Shown: positions 22,905 to 34,476, numbered from the stretch's first letter. The stretch is 64,000 bases of DNA from Nemertoderma westbladi (GCA_032718475.1 JAUCBJ010000252.1:1-64000), one strand, 5' to 3'. The notes: a model not told the origin generated them from the letters alone. Program-made: numbers and translations.

Positions 22905-23120
22905 TTAATGTTCTAGAACAAAAGATATTTGTTCTAGAACATTAGTTTTTACAAAAACAAATAATAGAAATGTTCTAGAACATTTAAAAAAAACTAAAAA
23001 AAACTAGCTTTAATAACTTCAAAAATACCTAATTAATTAATTTTGTTCTAGAACAATAATTATTTGTTTTAGAACAAAATGAATAAAAAAAATGAATAGA
23101 CAATATTTTCTAGAACATTT
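22905..23120. promoter_or_regulatory. Cluster of ttctagaa palindromes (heat-shock-element-like)
   Basis: The palindrome gttctagaac or its core occurs at about 22910, 22931, 22972, 23045 and 23108, with a near match at 23066 and another at 23663. TTCnnGAA is the two-unit core of the heat-shock factor site. The spacing is irregular and no promoter is recognised nearby, so a function is only a possibility; an AT-rich repeat is the alternative. Confidence 0.3.
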
Positions 23121-23204
23121 AAAAAAAAAGTAACAAAAACTAGCTAGTATAAAAACATTGAGGGGAGGTGTGCACAAAACAGACTAGTACCGAGATTTGG
23201 CGCC

Positions 23205-23320
23205 CTCAGCATTTTTTCCCAGCGTGGACTCCCATAGAGGAGTACTGGAACTACTGCTGCTCTAAATAATCGGACCTTAAATTTCCGATGAATTCTGTGT
23301 GATTTCCAAATTGATGATTA
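23205..23320 (-). mobile_element. LINE fragment (family of 18181-21050)
   Basis: The - strand sequence aggtccgattatttagagca, continuing through the block for a tyrosine-glycine-serine stretch, matches 20570-20640 of the intron LINE. It is a short relic. Confidence 0.7.
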
Positions 23321-23324
23321 TCTT

Positions 23325-23570
23325 AGCTTCTCGAAGGCCACACGCAAATTCAACTTAGACTTTGAAAATTTCTAAACTTTTGCCAGACAACAATGTTTAA
23401 CAAATTTGGTAAGATTTCATCGAGGATTAGCCGATTTATTAACGTTTAAAATTGAACACAACAGAACAACATATTAACAGATGAACAGAACAACAGACAC
23501 ACCGATTGAGTTAGTGGTACCCGTATGCTAAGCTCGCTTACTCTCGTGGCTCGCCCCACAAATTATATAA
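23325..23570 (-). repeat. Interspersed repeat, inverted partner of 28775-29010
   Basis: Blocks such as acacaccgattgagttagtg and gctaagctcgcttact occur here and, reverse complemented and in reverse order, at 28775-29010. The two copies lie on either side of the CR1-like LINE. Confidence 0.75.
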
Positions 23571-24180
23571 TACTTCCATCCACCTACCAATTTATATAGT
23601 AGCTATAGGTTTTTATAAATTTTTTGAAAATGTGAGCTGTTGTTGGCTAATTATTAATAATGTTCTAGAATAAATTTGTTATGCTAGAACTTTTTAAAAA
23701 GGTTAAAAAATCTTATATATATTATATAATAATAATAATAATAATAATTAATTTATATAGCGCACTATACATGATCTAGGCGCTCGCACAGATGTAAATT
23801 CAAAAGTTTCATCTGATCTACCGGTATCAGTACGTTAGTAGGCCTGAGATAAAAACATTAAAAAGCACCACCTTAAAAACAGCGAAAAGCTGAAACAATT
23901 GAAACACATATTTAATTATACAAAGGATAATTGACCATAACACATTTGGTTTCAAATGTGAAATATGTCAAACACATATTTATATATACAAAGGATAATT
24001 GACCATACAGGACAGGCGCTACCAAAAATATATTCACTAAATAAATAATGCTCAATAATGTAAAAATCACTAAAAATTTGTTAAAAACATGATGCAAGAC
24101 TTAGGCGGGATATTCCAAACTAAAATAATGTGTTTTTAGCCTCTTTTTAAATACATTGATTGATATAGACGATCGGACAT

Positions 24181-24534
24181 CTATAGGGAGGGCGTTCCAT
24201 ATTGTGGGTGCAGCGTAAAAAAACAACGTTTGCCGTAGTTTTCAAGTTGATATTTCGGTACTACTAAAAGACCCATACTACTTGACCGTAGATCATGTAA
24301 AGGGACGTATTCAGTGATCAATTCGCTGAGATATGGAGGAGCCAGTCCATTGAGGCATTTGAATGTATATAACGCAATTTTATAATCAATTCTACGAGCA
24401 ATAGGGAGCCAACGAAGGGCTTTTAATACTGGCGTTATATGTTCCCGTTTACGGATTCCACACAGTAGTCTCACAGCACTGTTCTGTACATATTGAAGCT
24501 TCTTGAGAGATTTGTTTGGTAATCCATAATACAA
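24181..24534 (-). pseudogene. CR1/L2-like ORF2 C-terminal part
   Basis: The - strand frame reads LKKLQYVQNSAVRLLCGIRK, HITPVLKALRWLPIARRIDY and LNGLAPPYLSELI, the standard C-terminal region of CR1/L2-type ORF2 after the reverse transcriptase. It is separated from 24707 by frame breaks. Confidence 0.9.
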
Positions 24535-24706
24535 GGCATTATGGTTGTCCAGTTTACTAGTTATTAGGGCATGAATTATAATTTCAAGATCCTTATCCGA
24601 GAAATATCTCTTGATCTTTGAAATATTCCTAAGGTGGAAAAATGAAGAACGAACCGTTAGTGATATTTGTTTCTCTAAGGTCAGATGAGAATCAACAGTT
24701 ACGTTG

Positions 24707-25309
24707 TTAAGTTACTATGTTTCGTGCTGATTGGCTGAAGCAGCTTTCAGTCACTTTTACGGCCTTATTAACATCAATCGGTTTAAAAACTATATAGATC
24801 TGGGTATCATCTGCATATAAATGGAAATACAACCCATGGTTCCTTATAACTTTAGACAGAGAACGAGTATATATAGTGAATAAGAGAGGCCCAAGGACCG
24901 ATCCTTGAGGTAATCCGTATCTAACTGTTTTTGCTAGGGAGTACGAATTTCCAATTCGAACCTTTTGTGATCTATTCGCAAGATATGACCGAAACCACTG
25001 TAACGCATTAGCACTAACCGCCAAATCATCCTCCAGTATTTCTAACGACTTATGATGATCAACTGTGTCGAAGGCGGCTGAGAGATCTAGTAAGACCAAT
25101 AGAACGGCTGATCCATCATCGATAGCCCTCAGTATATCATCATTTACCTTGAGTATTGCTGATTCTGTCCCATGATTCACACGATATGCACTCTGCAGAG
25201 GTACATTTAAATTGTTCAGATTCATATGTTTTATAAGTTGGTCCGCCACTGCTTTCTCTGTTAGTTTTGATATATATTGTAGATTCGAAACTGGTCTGAA
25301 GTTATTCAA
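24707..25309 (-). pseudogene. CR1/L2-like ORF2 reverse transcriptase
   Basis: The - strand frame contains NNFRPVSNLQYISKLTEKAV, LQSAYRVNHGTESAIL, LLVLLDLSAAFDTVDHH, YGLPQGSVLGPLLFTIYTRS and HLYADDTQIYIVF, i.e. the catalytic aspartates of the A and C blocks are kept. This copies the element RNA at the nicked target in a live element. The frame ends early at 24707; the C-terminus continues in another frame. Confidence 0.92.
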
Positions 25310-25394
25310 ATATTCTGGATCTAACCGGATTTTTTTTTCTTGATGAGTTGGTTTAGAATAGCCTCTTTGAATAATAATGGTACAGTTGCTGTGG

Positions 25395-25856
25395 TCAGGG
25401 ACAGGTTTTTATAATCAAAGCAATAATTGGCAGCAAAACAGTTATCGAAAGTTTAACCAAATACGTTGGCATTGGATCATGGGGGCTAGTTTTATCTTTA
25501 GACTGTTTAACTAATTCTTCCACTTCTTTTTCATTAAGTTCCTCAAATTCAACGAGTTTTTCTTTATCATTAAGGGAACCCAATGATGTTCTTCCGTTTC
25601 CTGGCTGTTTCACGAATTCTTCCAACTCTTTCTCATTAAGTTGCTCGAATTCAACGACATTTTCTTTATCATCGAGAGAACCCAATGATGTTCTTCCATT
25701 TCCAACAATCTTTGAATCCTCCATACCCATTTTGTCCCGAATAGATTTTATTTTATTATCAAAGAATTCTGCAAATGAATTTGCCAGTTCCTCATCCGAA
25801 TCATGATGTGGTAGAATATTATTACTCTTCCGATACAAAACCTTATCTAAAATCAA
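25395..25856 (-). pseudogene. CR1/L2-like ORF2 linker with internal duplication
   Basis: The - strand frame holds the linker between endonuclease and reverse transcriptase (DEELANSFAEFFDNKIKSIR is the recognisable motif). A stretch of about 36 residues, starting NGRTSLGSL and containing LNEKE, is present twice in tandem. It ends DPMPTYLVK, the usual lead-in to the reverse transcriptase. Confidence 0.8.
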
Positions 25857-25987
25857 GAATAACTGTTTTTGGTCACCCTTGTTCCGTTGGACCAGGAGTT
25901 TATAATAATTCTCCTTTGCAGCAGTTATTTGACCTACAACTTCAAGGCACTGATCCCGGTATGCCGTTTTATGTTGTTGTTATGTTG

Positions 25988-27006
25988 TTATGTTGTTGGC
26001 CGTATCGGTTTACCCATATTAATATTAAAGCAAACTGTAAAATGATCTGAGAGACCAATATCACATACACTGACATTGGTAATATCTATTGACCCATCAT
26101 CAGTTGTCAGAACTAAATCAAGGGTGTGGCCTGATCTATGAGTTGTCTCATGCACAAGCTGATTTAATCCGAAACATCTAATAAGATTGATAAAATCACG
26201 AGCATTCCTATCATTGACGTCATCAACATGGAAGTTGAAGTCCCCAACAATAATTAAATTACCAGGCGCAATTAATAATTGTTGCATTAGATTCGCGAAT
26301 TGTTCAAGGAAATCAGGAACACTGTGACCATTTTCTCGTGATGGACAGGTACGATAAATAACAACAAGATTGGAAGATTGGTTCTCGGGAATTGGTCTAG
26401 GGTGTAACCTATTGGGCATATTTCATTTATAATAAAATCATCGGTTTCATTCCCATTGAGCCAAGTTTCAGTCAGAGCTGTAATATCAACGTCATTATCA
26501 ACAATATAATCCTTAATAGAAGCAGCCTTATTATTGATTGACCTAGCATTAAAGAGACAGATATTCATGTTGTTCCTCTTTGACTCCAAGTTCGAAGGAA
26601 GATCGACAGGGATTGACTCCGAGTTCGAAGGAGGATCAACAGGGATTGACTCTGAGTTCAAAGGAAGGTCGACAGGGATTGACTCCGAGTTCGAAGGCAG
26701 ATCGACAGGGATCGACTCCGAGTTCGAAGGAAGATCAACAGGGATCGAGTTTGATGGAAGATCGACAGGGATTGACTCCGAGTTCAAAGGAAGAAAGACA
26801 GGGAATGACTCCGAGTTCGAATGAAGATCGACAGGGATCACGTTCGAAGGAGGATCAACAGGGATCGCGTTCGAAGGAGGATCGACAGGGATTGACTCCG
26901 AGTTCGAAGGAAGATCGACAGGGATCGAGTTCAAAGGAAGATCGATAGGGATTGACTCCGAGATCAAAGGAAGATCGACATGGATTGACTCGGTGTTGGG
27001 CTCCAC
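25988..27006 (-). pseudogene. CR1/L2-like ORF2, repeat region and endonuclease
   Basis: The start at 27006 lies 24 bases after the ORF1 stop. Residues ~1-145 are tandem SIPVDLPSN-like units (see the minisatellite at 26580-27000). The apurinic-type endonuclease follows: NICLFNARSINNKAASIKDY, ITALTETWLNGNE, then a frameshift and deletion near 26400, then LIIVGDFNFHVDD, TLDLVLT and GLSDHFTVCF. These are the catalytic and binding motifs of the family. The block between the tryptophan motif and VVIYR is shortened. Confidence 0.85.
26580..27000 (-). repeat. In-frame minisatellite at the ORF2 N-terminus
   Basis: On the + strand, units of the form gatcgacagggattgactcc plus gagttcgaaggaa (33 bases, with shorter 18-24-base versions) repeat about 14 times. 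On the coding - strand they encode SESIPVDLPSN-type peptides. Unit lengths are multiples of three, so the frame is kept. Confidence 0.85.
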
Positions 27007-27030
27007 CGAATTCTGAGACAGTTTAATAAG

Positions 27031-27933
27031 TCAATCTACTTGTTGAGTAGTATCATCATCCAATAAAGATGTTGCGGGTTTTGTTCTTTCTACTTTCTCA
27101 ACTACTTGATCCCATCTGATAATCCAAGATTTTGATGGTTCATCTGCACGTTTCTTTCTCAACATCACCCTGAGTTCATACTGTATCCTCTCTTCAGCAG
27201 GAGTATAATCTGGGATAATGTAGACACCGCCAAATCGGGAAGAATCCTTCAGTTTCTTAGAGGCTTGTAATAAAGCCTTTCGCTTTTCAGGATCGAGTGA
27301 GACAACAATTTTTAGTGGCCCACTCACACCGCCAGTTTTAGTAGAGCCGAGACGCCTAGTTTTGATTAAACTAGGAGGAAGGTCTACCCCGACTTCATGT
27401 GCAACATCAAGAATACAATCTTTGTCATTTGTTGACTGGCCGATATCTAGCCCACTAATCACGAGGTTGTTCTTTTTCTCAGTTTGAAGTTTAACCTCAG
27501 TCTGAACTTCTTTCGCCAGGACAGCAACATTCGTTGTAGAAGGATTTCCTCGATTCCGTTTCTTCTTGCGACCAGAAACCACAGATGCCCATAAATTTGG
27601 GTTATCATTAACGTCATCTTGGTCGCTAGTAGTAGTACAAGTTCCAGAGATTTCATCATTGATACACTCCTCTATAGTCAAGGTTTACGACTTTAGTTCT
27701 GCAAGCTCACTTCGAAGGTTCGCAATTAATTTCGACGAGCACATTCCACAGACGAAGCTGCTAGTCTTTATACTGTTTGACGTTTCAGATGAATGAATAT
27801 GAAAAATATGAATATAAAATAATATGAAATATGAATATGAAAATGAAAGGTTCGACTGAATATCGGTCCATATCAAATTACAGTCAGTGCAACAGATTGA
27901 CTGGTTCATCCAGCCACTTTTGTCCTTGGTCAT
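27031..27933 (-). pseudogene. CR1/L2-like ORF1 (nucleic-acid-binding protein)
   Basis: One frame with a single in-frame stop near 27683. The N-terminal part carries cysteine pairs (QSICCTDCNLIW and, later, FVCGMCSSKLIANL) that may be a damaged zinc finger. The C-terminal part is basic (SGRKKKRNRGN), then has LVISGLDIGQS, KTRRLGSTKTG, PLKIVVSLDPEKRKALLQAS and YIIPDYTPAEERIQYELR. That pattern matches the RNA-binding ORF1 domain of CR1-group LINEs. In a live element it would bind the element RNA. Confidence 0.75.
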
Positions 27934-28009
27934 TTCTAAACTTCCGGGGAATATGACAATGGGGAATATTTACAACGTCGTTTAAAAAACTATATAGATT
28001 TACCGGTCT

Positions 28010-28774
28010 ACCGGTTGGAGTACAGTGTGCAGTCAAGTATAGTAATACTACTAAATTCATAAACTGTAAATGCTGTACTGACAGGCTGATCTAATAGGGA
28101 AGGATCAATAACTGAATAACTGATATAGTATCCTACAGTAAATAATCGCATTTTAAAACTTATAACTATAGGCCTAAAGTTTCGCCATAATTCACTTTCC
28201 CATAAATTATCCAAGTAATTGGGATAATTTATCACTTTCCGATAGATATTGTTGATTTTCCCCCTACACTAAACAGACTAAATATACCAACGAGGTGGTG
28301 ATTTGGATAATGTAGAATTTAAACACTTGATGCTTTTTATACCCTTCAGCCTTCATAAAATAATCAGTTTGAAAATGGCATAAATTCATAATTTTGAAAA
28401 CATTTTAAGTTGTGGAGGATGTATGTATAGTTTAATAAAGCATCAAGTGTTTACAATAATTTATTCGACACCTCATTATTGTTTAATCATTAAAGTGGGG
28501 GGGGGGGGGGGTCAAATTTTCATATTGTTTCTTATTTAATCTAGAGCAGAATTTAATGAGGATTACAAATCTGAAAGCTTATGAACTTAGCTGAAACTGA
28601 AAAACAGTTATCACTGTTTTTCCGTATGACGCTCTGTCCATCAAATTCTAAGAAAGACAGATACAGATGAATATATATATATATATATGGATATATGTAT
28701 AGATGGATTTATTTATACATTATGTAAAAACGATAACAAATACACCAAACAATGTACCGGTATAAAGGTATTGT
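28010..28774. other. Unassigned intergenic sequence
   Basis: AT-rich. It holds a 15-base G run at 28497-28511 and an (at)n stretch at 28674-28688. The sequence acttgatgctttttata near 28324 recurs inverted near 28435 (aataaagcatcaagtgttt), giving a short inverted repeat of about 17 bases around 110 bases. No gene seen. Confidence 0.4.
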
Positions 28775-29010
28775 GGGGCAAGCGACGAAAGTAAGCGAGC
28801 TTAGCATACAGGTACCACTAACTCAATCGGTGTGTCTGTTGCTCTGTCGATCTGTTGTTCTGTCGATCTGTCATGTCCAATTTTAAACGTTATTAATAAC
28901 TCAGCCAAATGCTAATGAAATTTAACTAAACTTGGAACACATGTAGTCTGGCCAAAGTTTTGAAATTTTCCAAGTTGAATTTGAGTGGGGTCTTTGTGCA
29001 GCATGTGTGA
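28775..29010 (+). repeat. Interspersed repeat, inverted partner of 23325-23570
   Basis: It contains aagcgagcttagcatac, ccactaactcaatcggtgtg and repeated tctgtcgatctgt, matching the other copy in reverse orientation with about 10-20% difference. Confidence 0.75.
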
Positions 29011-29349
29011 AACTGTCCTACAGTTATAATAAATTTATCTGCCCAAAAATTATTAGGCTTGGCATCAGCTGGTTGCTAGGAGACTACAGGATTACAGTAC
29101 GGTACCGGTACTGTTGACTGTTACAGTGGTACAGAGTTACCGGTACCATCTAAACAACAGGCCATGACAAGGACCTAGCCTTCAAAATTATCGTAGGCTG
29201 ACTGCTGATTATGGTACCTAAACCTGTTAACTGTACCTAAGCTCAGAAGCTATATACTGTTATTGGGCTTTGGAATAATCCATTCAGCCTTTTATTTTAA
29301 CATTGAATCCCCTTATTTATTATAAAACCATCGGAAATATCCGCAAATG

Positions 29350-29870
29350 CCGCTCCATTATTGGTTGAAACGCTTCCGACAGTCTGATGTATCTGGACCC
29401 AAGCAGCCGAGTGGCATCAAGATGCGATTAACTGAGGAATAAATACTACGGAATTGCTTGCTTGTCAGTAAGATTATATTTACTACACTGGGAATACGGC
29501 AGTCGGTCGGATCGTAATGCGGGCCACTGCCAAGTTCCTCATGCCTCACTCAGGCCACCCACCTTGGAGTGTGGTGGGAAGAGTCCGACTTATGTCGACG
29601 ACTGGACAAATCGACGAAGATTGCGATATGGGTTTAGCGGCGGCCCGGACAGCCGGATCCTGGGATCGCCTGGGGGAAAATTGTTGAAAGTCAGACAGAC
29701 GTGTATCGTACCAGATTACGTTCTCTGCCACGCGAAAGTGTGAGGCAAATTCGTTGTCGAATTGGGTCGGAAGCTGCGGGAATTCTACTGTTCTATGGGA
29801 ATAAACTGCAGCTGACCGGTGACTACGGATGGATACTGGGATGAACAGGTATTTCGATCAAGTTTCTCGT
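29350..29870. other. GC- and CpG-richer unique stretch
   Basis: This roughly 500-base block is visibly richer in GC and CpG than its surroundings (gcggcggcccggacagccgg near 29640). It ends next to a possible donor gatgaacag|gtattt at 29849. It could be a first exon or promoter region of an unseen gene, or an unrecognised element. ORFs here (up to 93 codons) have no recognisable domain. Confidence 0.25.
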
Positions 29871-30429
29871 ATTCTCGATTTTCTCAATATTTCCTATAAA
29901 CCACATGGCTTCGCATATTGAACGTGTGATTGGAAATAAGTTTGTGCTACCCTTCCCCCCCTTGGGTGGTGGATGTTGCGGTTATGTATTGGTTGGTAGG
30001 AAGTGGGGGGGGGGGGGGGGGGGGCAGATTAAAAGGGCTGAACATGTACTGTCCCCCCTTCTTTGATTGATTGTCGGTATGGTTACATTTCTCAAATACT
30101 GATTTTGTGATACAGTCGCTCAGTTTTAATTTGTATCTCATAACTGGGCCTCGTCCTGCGCGAAGGCCCCACGAACGTGTCCAACATAACATATAGGATT
30201 ACCCCTAAAGCTTTGCAGCTTATTTCCAAGGGGGTCCTTTATGTTACTTGGTTACAAATACAATATTGCACTATGCTAACCTAAAACCAATATAAAACGA
30301 AATTACACTATGTACATGTACAACTTTACCGAGAGCGTGACAATGTCCGACTCAACGATAAAGGTGTAATGTGCAGAACAATTTATTATAAAACGTAATT
30401 ACAGTATAAATAGTAAATAATTAATAAAC

Positions 30430-30875
30430 TAATAACTTACTGTAGGACATTGTACCTATTTTTACATTGCACATGGAGTTGAGATTTAACTGCAGATTTA
30501 AAAGAATGTTGATTATCTAGGTTTTTAATTTCATTAGGCAGAGCGTTCCAATTTTTAATACCATTAAAAAAGAAAGTATCAGATTGAAAGGATTTGTAAT
30601 TCGGGAGGTAGAAGTTTGAAGCACTTGCTCTGGTACTGTAAGAGTGTGTATTGCGCACTCTGTTGAATTTTTGTTCTAGGTAATTGGGACACTTACCATT
30701 ATACACTTTATGCACATGGTTAAGGCATAGCTGCTTAACTGTACTATCTAAGTTAAGTAGTCCTGATTCAGTAAAGTCATCTGGAGTTAGGTGGTGCCTA
30801 GGTTTGTAGTCTTTAATAAATCGTACTACTTTATTCTGAGCTACTTGTAATTTTGTACTTGTAAGGCTTGATACG
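30430..30875 (-). pseudogene. LINE ORF2 C-terminal fragment
   Basis: On the - strand the frame reads KLQVAQNKVVRFIKDYKPRH, then HKVYNGKCPNYLEQKF and FNGIKNWNALPNEIKNLDNQ, ending near 30437. The N-x-LP-x-x-I motif followed by F-K-x-x-x-K is typical of the very C-terminus of many LINE ORF2 proteins. A different family from the one at 24181. Confidence 0.75.
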
Positions 30876-30889
30876 CATCTGCATTAGAG

Positions 30890-32260
30890 ATGATACACGC
30901 CCCACCCTGTCTATACTGGATGCACCTCTACTAGTGTTAAGCAACCTAACCCAGGAGGCACACTTGGTTCAGGGTGTAACAAAAGGACCCCTAGAGTCAG
31001 CAGCAGGGCTGTAGGCCATGGATAGGCGGAAGGTAATCAACCAATGGCTAGACATGCTGACAAGGTCGGTGGAAGGTAATCAACCAACAGCGACCTACTG
31101 CGAAGACGCTTGTAGGAGTTGCGACCACAAGCGGTTTACTCCCGCAACTGAAAGATGAGTATGAGAACCCTCCAGGATAAATACCGGTTCGGTCGTCGCC
31201 CGGGTCAACAAGGACTGCGTCCCTCAGTGGTACACCAGGCTGGGGTCGATAAATTGGCTACTGGAACAGAAGACAGAGAAGAAAGAAGAACCAACCTGTT
31301 GAAATGTAAAAAGACACTAAAGATTGCTACAATGAACACACATGCTGAAAGCACATACCAAACAGGGTGACATGGTCGCTCTGGCAATGTAATATAACAT
31401 CGACATCATCTGCATCCAAGAACATCGGATTTGTCACTGCCATGAAGTACAATGACCTTGGAAATGGATGGACGTTAGTAACAAGCTCAGCAGTAAGAAA
31501 CTCAGCCAATGCATCAAATGGTGGAGTAGGAATTCTGCTAAGCCCATTTGCACTTAAGACCCTAAACAACATCGAATCTATAAATTCCAGGGTTATGATC
31601 GCAACATTTGATGGGAATCCCAAGGCAACAGTTATATGTTGCTACAGTCCAACCAATGCCTCAGAGCCAGAACAAGCAGTCAAGCTTTATGAAGAACTGA
31701 CTGGACTTATAAAGGACATTCGAAACACAATGTTAAAGTCATTGCTGGTGACCTGAATGCGCAAATTGGCCCAGAAGACATCAAGGGTTACACCTATAAC
31801 ACCAGTTCTAACAGAAATGGGTACTTACTTTTAGACCTAATGGAAGAACGTGAATTGATACCAACAAACAACACATTCAAAAAGAGTAAGGGGAAGCTAT
31901 GGACCTTTCAATACCCTAATGGAACCAAAGCACAACTGGATTACATCCTTATAAAAAAAAAGTGGAGAAACAGCCTGATCAACTGCGAGGCATACAGCTC
32001 GTACAACCTAATTGGTTCGGACCACAGAATTGTGACTGCAGAGATCAGACTCAGTTTGAGAGCCAGCAAATCCAGGACAAGCAAGTAAATCAAATATGAC
32101 TGGGAGAAACTCAGAACTGACAATGCTGTAAAGGATGCTTATACAGTAGAAGTTCAAAACCGCTTTGAAGCACTTCAGTCAATGGATGAAGACCAATCCA
32201 CCAATTCAATATACCAGAATATAATGACAGCCCACAAAGAATCAAGTCGCGATGATGCGT
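30890..32260 (+). mobile_element. APE-type LINE, 5' part (UTR and endonuclease)
   Basis: The GC-richer leader at 30890-31370 looks like the 5' UTR of this family. Coding sequence follows in shifted frames: KNIGFVTAMKYNDLGNGWTL, GVGILLSPFALKTLNNIE, VICCYSPTNASEPEQAV (31367-31756), then AGDLNAQIGPEDIKG, KGKLWTFQYPNGTKAQLDYI and GSDHRIVTAEIRLSLRAS (31756-32088). GDLNAQ and SDHR are catalytic motifs of the apurinic-type endonuclease. Frame breaks near 31360 and 31750 and a stop at 32086. The element is cut off near 32260 before the reverse transcriptase. It belongs to the same group as 18181-21050. Confidence 0.85.
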
Positions 32261-33830
32261 CGCGATGAGTCGCTACTGAAAGAAGCAAAGTTACCAACAA
32301 ACTATATGAATGGGGTATATACTGTACATGCATGAAATAATATAAATAACATATAAATGATTAAATGAACAAATGAACAAAGCACTGAATGTTTGGTACT
32401 GTACCAGGTGGTAGCAACGAACAGACAGACAGACTATTTCATAGAAAACATACAGTAATATGAGCATAATATGGGAAAGAAATTAAATTAAATAGATAGG
32501 TTGACATAGATAGCAATGATGGAGGATATAACTAAACAATGAGAAAAGTGATAATCAAATACTGGATAATAGTAAAAATGAATGGGATAAATTAATGAAC
32601 AGTCAATCATTGAAGCTTAGGTTAAGATACAGAAAACAGTTTAACAAAGTCTTATGGAGCAAATACGCCTCACCTGCACAGTTTCATCGATAAAGTCGGG
32701 ATACGAACGCTAATCCCGAAGGCCTACGTACCGCTGACTCTCTCTGCCCGAGGAAAGGTGTCCAAACAGAAACGGGAGCTCGGGCGGCCACACTGCAACT
32801 CGAACTTCCGTTGGTATACCTGAGTCCCTTGGTATCGGTATCGGTACTACCAGAAGTGGTTTGTAGTAGATCAGCCCCGGCCCCTGATGCTAGAAGGGGG
32901 CCTCAGTTCGAATAAACTCACCAATCTCGACTAGGTAAACTCCACCCAAACTCCACCGGAGTCCGAGTCCCATAGACTAGGTAAAACTGTGTAGTATGTT
33001 AGGCCCAAAATTCAAAATCAGCAGTATCCAACTATTATTCTATAACTAATTATTTTATTTAATTCCCATTATTATATAAATTCATGAAAAATTAATTTCC
33101 TTCAATTTAAAAAAGAAGGAAGAGGATCTTGTGGTAGATAACCTTTAGCATTTGGCCTGGGCTTTTGTTATCCAAACATACAAATGGGTTTATTGATCGA
33201 TTTTATAAAGTTGTACCAGTTGGGGTCCACCATATATCTGCTTCATACCTTTGATTGATGAGAAACTATTATATGCACAGCTGCCATTACTAAGATTGTT
33301 ATTCTTGTTCGTCATGGTATGGATGAGGGCAAAATATAAATCCAATAAACATTGTCAGTTATTATTCACCCTATTCACATCCCCTAGCATGGCCAAATAA
33401 TGAAATCATGGAATTATAATAGAACGCAAATTGAATTCAATACGTACAAAGTATATGTTAAATTTAAAACAGTAATAATTTACATTACTAAATGTTTGTT
33501 TCGATAAGTCAGGTGAAGTTATATTAGCTTTCAAATTTTTTTCAACAGTTTAAAACTGAAATGTTTATCAAATTAATACTAGTACACCACTTCCAATGCA
33601 TCTATTCTTTGCCCTTATCATGATTTGTTGCTACCTATAGAATGGCGGCCATATAATGAAGTATTCATCAATCAAACACGGGATAGGCCCGGACCTTTGA
33701 TACAATATAAAATTTATAAAATACATAGGAATTCATTTAAATGCATCATCTATCTATAATCGGCCAGTGGAATTGAAGCTGCAAGTTGAGATTATATGCT
33801 GACTTAACAAAAATATTTTGCCACCACCAT
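32261..33830. other. Unassigned intergenic sequence
   Basis: AT-rich. The stretch 32650-32770 on the - strand has a tRNA-like look (gtcagcggtacg, then gcgttcgtatcccg) and may be a tRNA-derived SINE head. Nothing else is recognisable. Confidence 0.3.
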
Positions 33831-33834
33831 GCAA

Positions 33835-33965
33835 TCGACATGCAAGCCCAAAGCAGCGTGCATTAAGAATGCTATGCCGCAAAAACTCCCTACTACCATG
33901 GCTTTTGCGAGATTATCCGCATCTTCAAGGCCCGTGTCGTTTAAGATGCGCCTCAGATAGTCATG
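33835..33965 (-). mobile_element. LINE 3' fragment (family of 18181-21050)
   Basis: Near-match to 20880-21020 on the - strand (atccgcatcttcaaggcc and gcgcctcagatagtcatgg). It ends at gcattctta like the other copies but then has different flanking sequence, which helps place the true 3' end of the family. Confidence 0.75.
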
Positions 33966-34375
33966 GTCTACACAACAACAACAAAATTCGTATTTTAAGT
34001 AAAATAATTAAGATAAATAAGGTACTGTAACTGTAGGCATATATCGTACTTAAATTAATATTGAAATTTAAAAATATCATGGGGGTAAGAATACACTGAG
34101 GGGGGAAGTTAAATTTCACAAAAAAATCACCCCGCGTAGTTTCACCCCCGGTTCAAATACCCTGGTGAATTCTAACCGTGTGTGAAAATACACTAGTGTA
34201 TTTTAACCGGTGGGTGAATTTATAGGGGGGTGGAAACTATCTGCTACACCGGTAATGTTAGTGTATATATCATATATATATACTTTCATATTTGATACTT
34301 TGATGTCAATAAAATAAATCAAATTCATAATGGTCTGTTCAGTCATTCTGTATTCAATAACACCGCGGGATTTCA

Positions 34376-34476
34376 TTTAACCTACTTGCTTTAATATTTG
34401 ACATGCTTTAAAGCATCTCTGGAGTTCGGCAGGTGTAAAGTCCCCTGTTATGTACAATGTACTATGGGTAGCGTAC
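34376..34476 (-). mobile_element. LINE fragment (family of 55832-57407)
   Basis: The - strand stretch matches 57255-57345 (gacatgctt...tctggagtt...gcaggt.taaagtcccctgt on the + strand). A relic of about 100 bases. Confidence 0.65.

Larger units (their letters stand above)
23735..27940 (-). mobile_element. CR1/L2-like LINE, nearly complete, decayed
   Basis: On the - strand the order is ORF1 (27933-27031), then ORF2 with endonuclease, linker, reverse transcriptase and C-terminus (27006 to 24181), then a 3' UTR. The 3' UTR ends in the (taa/att)n tail at 23730-23755, next to a gcgctatataaatt-like sequence that is common at the 3' end of such elements. The total of about 4.2 kb fits a nearly full-length element. 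Several frameshifts, an in-frame stop in ORF1 and a deletion in the endonuclease show that it is inactive. Confidence 0.9.
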
